A stretch of 7,971 nt of DNA from Methanobacteriota archaeon (GTDB taxonomy: Archaea; Halobacteriota; Methanosarcinia; Methanosarcinales; Methanoperedenaceae), in the NCBI GenBank assembly GCA_018899795.1, contig JAHIHJ010000287.1, positions 1-7,971 of the forward strand, in the 5' to 3' direction. The first letter of the stretch is position 1, and every line of letters begins with the position of its first letter. Both the position numbers and the translations under genes were made by a program. This document shows positions 5,820 to 7,971 of the stretch, piece after piece. A model generated the notes under the pieces. The model saw nothing but the letters and a program-made list of their open reading frames with translations. It was not told the DNA's origin and did not search any database.

Positions 5820-6995
5820 TTAACCTTTTAGCGCCTCTTCTATACACTTCTCCGTGGTCGCCATTATGCTTTTCACTCCGCACAGGTTCGGCACATACTT
5901 GTGCGCCTTACCTGAATTAACCATCATGCATTTGAACCTCTCGCTGGCAGGCGATACCACCATGCAGGTATCGCAGAACACCTTTGCTCCGCTATGCTCG
6001 ATGCGTTTTATCAGTTCGGGATTTCTGTCCTTTATAGCGCGCGAGGTGTATACCCAGACCTCCTTTTTCACTTTTTTTCCATCCAGAAGGTGCGCCAGCC
6101 CCTCAAGTTCATCCGGGCTGCTGTGCGGGCAGCCGAAGGCGATCAGGTCTGGTTTGCATGACCCTGTTCCCGTGCAAGATTTATAAACATCCTTTATCTG
6201 TTTTTCCTCGATCGTGATGGCATCTCGCGGCGCTTCATATCTATCCGCTTCAGGTGTTACACCTTCAACGTGGTACAGCGCCACCGCGCCTGAGGCTGCC
6301 ATCGCGGCGCCGAGTGATCTCAGTTCATCCTTTGATGGTTTTGATCTCAGCCTGAAAAACGGGACTCTATCTCCCACTATCTCACCAGCGATATAACCCA
6401 GCGCGCCGTAATCAGAATCATGAAGCTTTGCATCGACCTTTATCAATAGATCTGGCTTCCGGTTCTCATCCAGATGGAAGCCGTAGTTTGCAGTCTTCCC
6501 AATCAACGCAGCAGAAAGCGCGCCTGGTCCTCCCTCCCTGTTGGTGCGAGCCCCGATGACAGAATTGGCATACGAGATGGCAGAAGATTCGCTCCACGCA
6601 ATGTGGTCTCCAAATGAGGCAAGGTCATCATAGATATTGTACGGCGTGCATGAGCATTCTATCTTCACGCCGAGAGCTTTGTATGCTTCGATTATCTCTT
6701 TCTGCTTTTTTGCAAACTCTCCCGATATTCCCATCTCTTCCCAGCATTCCATGTCCATCCCTGCGGGATTCAGGATGGATGTAACAGCCACCTTTCCTTT
6801 CAGGTCTGATATCCATTCAAGCCCAGCGTCACCTATTGTCTTATACGAGACGCCTGCTATCTGGGCGCTCTTTATGGGGATGAGCCTGTCAGCGTCGTAG
6901 ATGTCGCCGAGAGCCACGAGTATCTCGATGGCTTTCTGGTATGTGGCGCCGCGTTCGCCGTTGAATATTTTTTCTTCTTCAGGGGTGAGATACAT
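5820..6995 (-). CDS. Aconitase X large subunit; probable phosphomevalonate dehydratase large subunit
   Basis: A 391-residue protein of the aconitase-X catalytic family (formerly DUF521). Family marks: ALGDIYDADRLIPIKSAQIA (28-47), TSILNPAGMD (72-81), ECSCTPYN (113-120), ARTNREGGPGAL (149-160), DLIAFGCPHSSPDEL (283-297) and CDTCMVVSP (341-349). Cysteines 114, 116, 289, 341, 344 and 372 include likely iron-sulfur ligands. In archaea this protein plus a small DUF126 subunit dehydrates mevalonate 5-phosphate to trans-anhydromevalonate phosphate in the modified mevalonate route to isoprenoid lipids. Without other context that is the best reading, although bacterial relatives act on hydroxyproline. 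Start ATG 6995 has a weak SD (AAGGA, 3 nt away). The small subunit gene is not next to it on either side; the neighbours are TA genes. Full length, with no sign of decay. Confidence 0.88.
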   Translation of the reverse strand: MYLTPEEEKIFNGERGATYQKAIEILVALGDIYDADRLIPIKSAQIAGVSYKTIGDAGLEWISDLKGKVAVTSILNPAGMDMECWEEMGISGEFAKKQKEIIEAYKALGVKIECSCTPYNIYDDLASFGDHIAWSESSAISYANSVIGARTNREGGPGALSAALIGKTANYGFHLDENRKPDLLIKVDAKLHDSDYGALGYIAGEIVGDRVPFFRLRSKPSKDELRSLGAAMAASGAVALYHVEGVTPEADRYEAPRDAITIEEKQIKDVYKSCTGTGSCKPDLIAFGCPHSSPDELEGLAHLLDGKKVKKEVWVYTSRAIKDRNPELIKRIEHSGAKVFCDTCMVVSPASERFKCMMVNSGKAHKYVPNLCGVKSIMATTEKCIEEALKG

Positions 6996-7061
6996 TATCC
7001 TTTTTTCCTGTTGATCCTGTCAATAGGTGTTCGAATTTAACCTCGATTAACATATTTGAAT

Positions 7062-7364
7062 CTATAACACAAGATTTTTTGCTGTTTTTCTACTTTTTTT
7101 CTGCTGCTCTTCAGTAGCTCCTGAGTGAATCTTCAATTCCTTAGCAAGCCTCAGGATCTCAAATGTGCTTGTATCCATGAGTTCTGCCGCTCTGCTCAAA
7201 GATATTCTACCTTTCTGATACATCTCTAACACATAATCCCGCGCTCCCATGTAAAGAAACTGTCGTATCGCTGTGGATTTATCCACATGTTCTTCTTTTG
7301 TCCTGAGATTTGCCAGGTCAATAACGTTTTTTGGGATACGTAAGGGATAAGATACTGCTTCCAT
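7062..7364 (-). CDS. UPF0175 family antitoxin
   Basis: A 100-residue protein. The N-terminal part (SYPLRIPKNVIDLANLRT, 5-22, and DKSTAIRQFLYMGARDYVLE, 28-47) looks like a ribbon-helix-helix fold. The centre, YQKGRISLSRAAELM (49-63) followed by TSTFEILRLAKEL (65-77), is the UPF0175 helix-turn-helix-like signature. UPF0175 proteins are antitoxins of PIN-type toxins, neutralising the nuclease and likely repressing the operon. I chose ATG 7364 rather than the earlier in-frame ATG at 7397, because a full GGAGG sits 6 nt upstream and the extra 11 residues would lie inside the toxin gene. The gene begins 1 nt after the toxin stop, so it is the second gene of the operon. The C-terminus is lysine-rich and unremarkable. 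Looks intact. Confidence 0.85.
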   Translation of the reverse strand: MEAVSYPLRIPKNVIDLANLRTKEEHVDKSTAIRQFLYMGARDYVLEMYQKGRISLSRAAELMDTSTFEILRLAKELKIHSGATEEQQKKSRKTAKNLVL

Positions 7365-7365
7365 A

Positions 7366-7860
7366 TTAAACCTCCATTTCAGATTTTGCTTTCTCATAAT
7401 TACATATATAAGGCTCTATCAAATCCAGCGCATTCAATGATTCATCTTTTGAGAGTATTCTTAATTCAAATGATCTAACGATAAAGTCAGCAGGAGTTAT
7501 GAATGCCACATTGTTCTGCTGCAAAACATTTAAAAATGCTCTATCATCACTTATGATCGCCTCTGCATTTAGATTAAAATAAAGGTGTAGAGAAGATGTT
7601 TCTCCTCTTCCAAGAGAACTGCCCTTAAGAATATTACTTGCCTTGTTGCTATTTTCGATATTTTTTACCATGATTTTTCCCTTTTTGATCAATCCATCAA
7701 TTTGAAAAGCGTCATCATAAAAACGCTCCATTCCCTTTACAACAGTTTCATCATAGACTTCCTGTGTTATTGAACAAATAAAATGTTCGATAACCTTCTC
7801 AAGTATCCCCGCTTTAGTCAATTTTATTAAACTATCAGAATCAAAAACAATATTCTTCAT
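7366..7860 (-). CDS. PIN-domain-like toxin, first gene of a toxin-first TA operon
   Basis: A 164-residue protein starting MKNIVFDSDSLIKLTKAG. The acidic residues of a PIN ribonuclease fit: D7 (with D9), E34 in ITQEVYDET, E87 in SLGRGETSSL and D105 in AIISDDRAFL. The order and spacing match the DUF3368-like branch of PIN proteins. PIN toxins cleave RNA, often tRNA or rRNA, and are held by an antitoxin, here the UPF0175 protein encoded 1 nt downstream. The gene has no SD before ATG 7860 (AACATTGTATAAGA) and a TATA-like stretch at about 7881-7892, so a leaderless mRNA is likely. The pair is more A+T-rich than argS or the aconitase-X gene, in keeping with horizontal transfer. All four acidic positions are present, so it may be active. 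RNA target unknown. Confidence 0.8.
   Translation of the reverse strand: MKNIVFDSDSLIKLTKAGILEKVIEHFICSITQEVYDETVVKGMERFYDDAFQIDGLIKKGKIMVKNIENSNKASNILKGSSLGRGETSSLHLYFNLNAEAIISDDRAFLNVLQQNNVAFITPADFIVRSFELRILSKDESLNALDLIEPYICNYEKAKSEMEV
7371..7375 (-). promoter_or_regulatory. Shine-Dalgarno GGAGG that sets the antitoxin start
   Basis: GGAGG on the minus strand, 6 nt before ATG 7364 and inside the last codons of the toxin gene (which ends MEV-stop). It is the strongest ribosome site in this pair. The toxin has none, so antitoxin translation is probably the stronger of the two. Confidence 0.75.
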
Positions 7861-7880
7861 TCTTATACAATGTTATACAT

Positions 7881-7892
7881 AAAACTATAAAA
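7881..7892 (-). promoter_or_regulatory. Putative TATA element of the toxin-antitoxin operon
   Basis: Minus-strand reading GTTTTATAGTTTT, about 21-32 nt before ATG 7860, placing transcription start at or next to the start codon. The remaining DNA to the right edge (7893-7971) holds no gene I can support. It has a short inverted repeat, ATTACA/TGTAAT with a 6-nt loop, near 7919-7936, and TTGGTGT twice (about 7927 and 7958). Confidence 0.4.
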
Positions 7893-7971
7893 CATTTGCG
7901 GTTTATCGTGACCGTTACATTACATGTTGGTGTAATTTTGTCCTGAATTTCATGAATTGGTGTCTTTTTAA

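Noticed and set aside
5790..5825. An inverted AATAT/ATATT pair between the convergent toxin stub and the aconitase-X gene, considered as a bidirectional terminator
   Set aside because: Five A/T base pairs with a loop of about 19 nt is too weak, and there is no clear T tract on the minus strand.
7893..7971. The right-edge sequence with repeated TTGGTGT and a small inverted repeat as an insertion-sequence end
   Set aside because: Repeats of 6-7 nt are expected by chance, and no transposase or target duplication is visible in the window.

Overview
The window looks archaeal, and most likely comes from the Methanosarcinales, possibly a Methanoperedens/ANME-2d-like lineage. The arginyl-tRNA synthetase and the anaerobic ribonucleotide reductase start read like methanogen orthologues. 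There is a MobB-MoaE fusion, and an aconitase-X large subunit of the kind used in the archaeal mevalonate pathway. Several starts have no Shine-Dalgarno (SD) sequence but carry AT-rich TATA-like elements about 25 nt upstream. These family assignments come from recalled sequence features; no search was run.

Layout. Positions 1-808 (minus): a glutaredoxin-like gene followed by the 5' part of nrdD (class III ribonucleotide reductase), which runs off the left edge. Positions 809-1077: a divergent intergenic region with an imperfect 24-bp tandem repeat. Positions 1078-3676 (plus): argS, the mobB-moaE fusion 3 nt after it, and a possible 31-codon ORF overlapping the moaE end. Positions 3704-4072 (minus): a small Cys-rich DUF1284 protein. 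Positions 4129-5802: a decayed zone. It holds the 3' end of one toxin-antitoxin (TA) pair on the minus strand, joined to a nicotinate phosphoribosyltransferase that has lost its start and seems to carry an in-frame internal deletion. A ribbon-helix-helix antitoxin follows, whose PIN toxin is reduced to a C-terminal stub. Positions 5820-6995 (minus): the aconitase-X / phosphomevalonate dehydratase large subunit. Positions 7062-7860 (minus): an apparently intact PIN-type toxin plus UPF0175 antitoxin pair in toxin-first order. Positions 7861-7971: a promoter and non-coding DNA.

The outer genes are housekeeping: deoxynucleotide synthesis, tRNA charging, molybdopterin cofactor synthesis and isoprenoid precursors. 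Between them is a hot spot of TA insertion and deletion. Three TA modules lie in about 3.7 kb, two of them broken, and a salvage gene between the broken ones is damaged. I see no rRNA, tRNA, CRISPR array or intact transposon. I found no convincing new multi-gene system. The most informative signals are the deletion scars, the divergent repeat block, the small overlapping ORF and the toxin-first TA operon.
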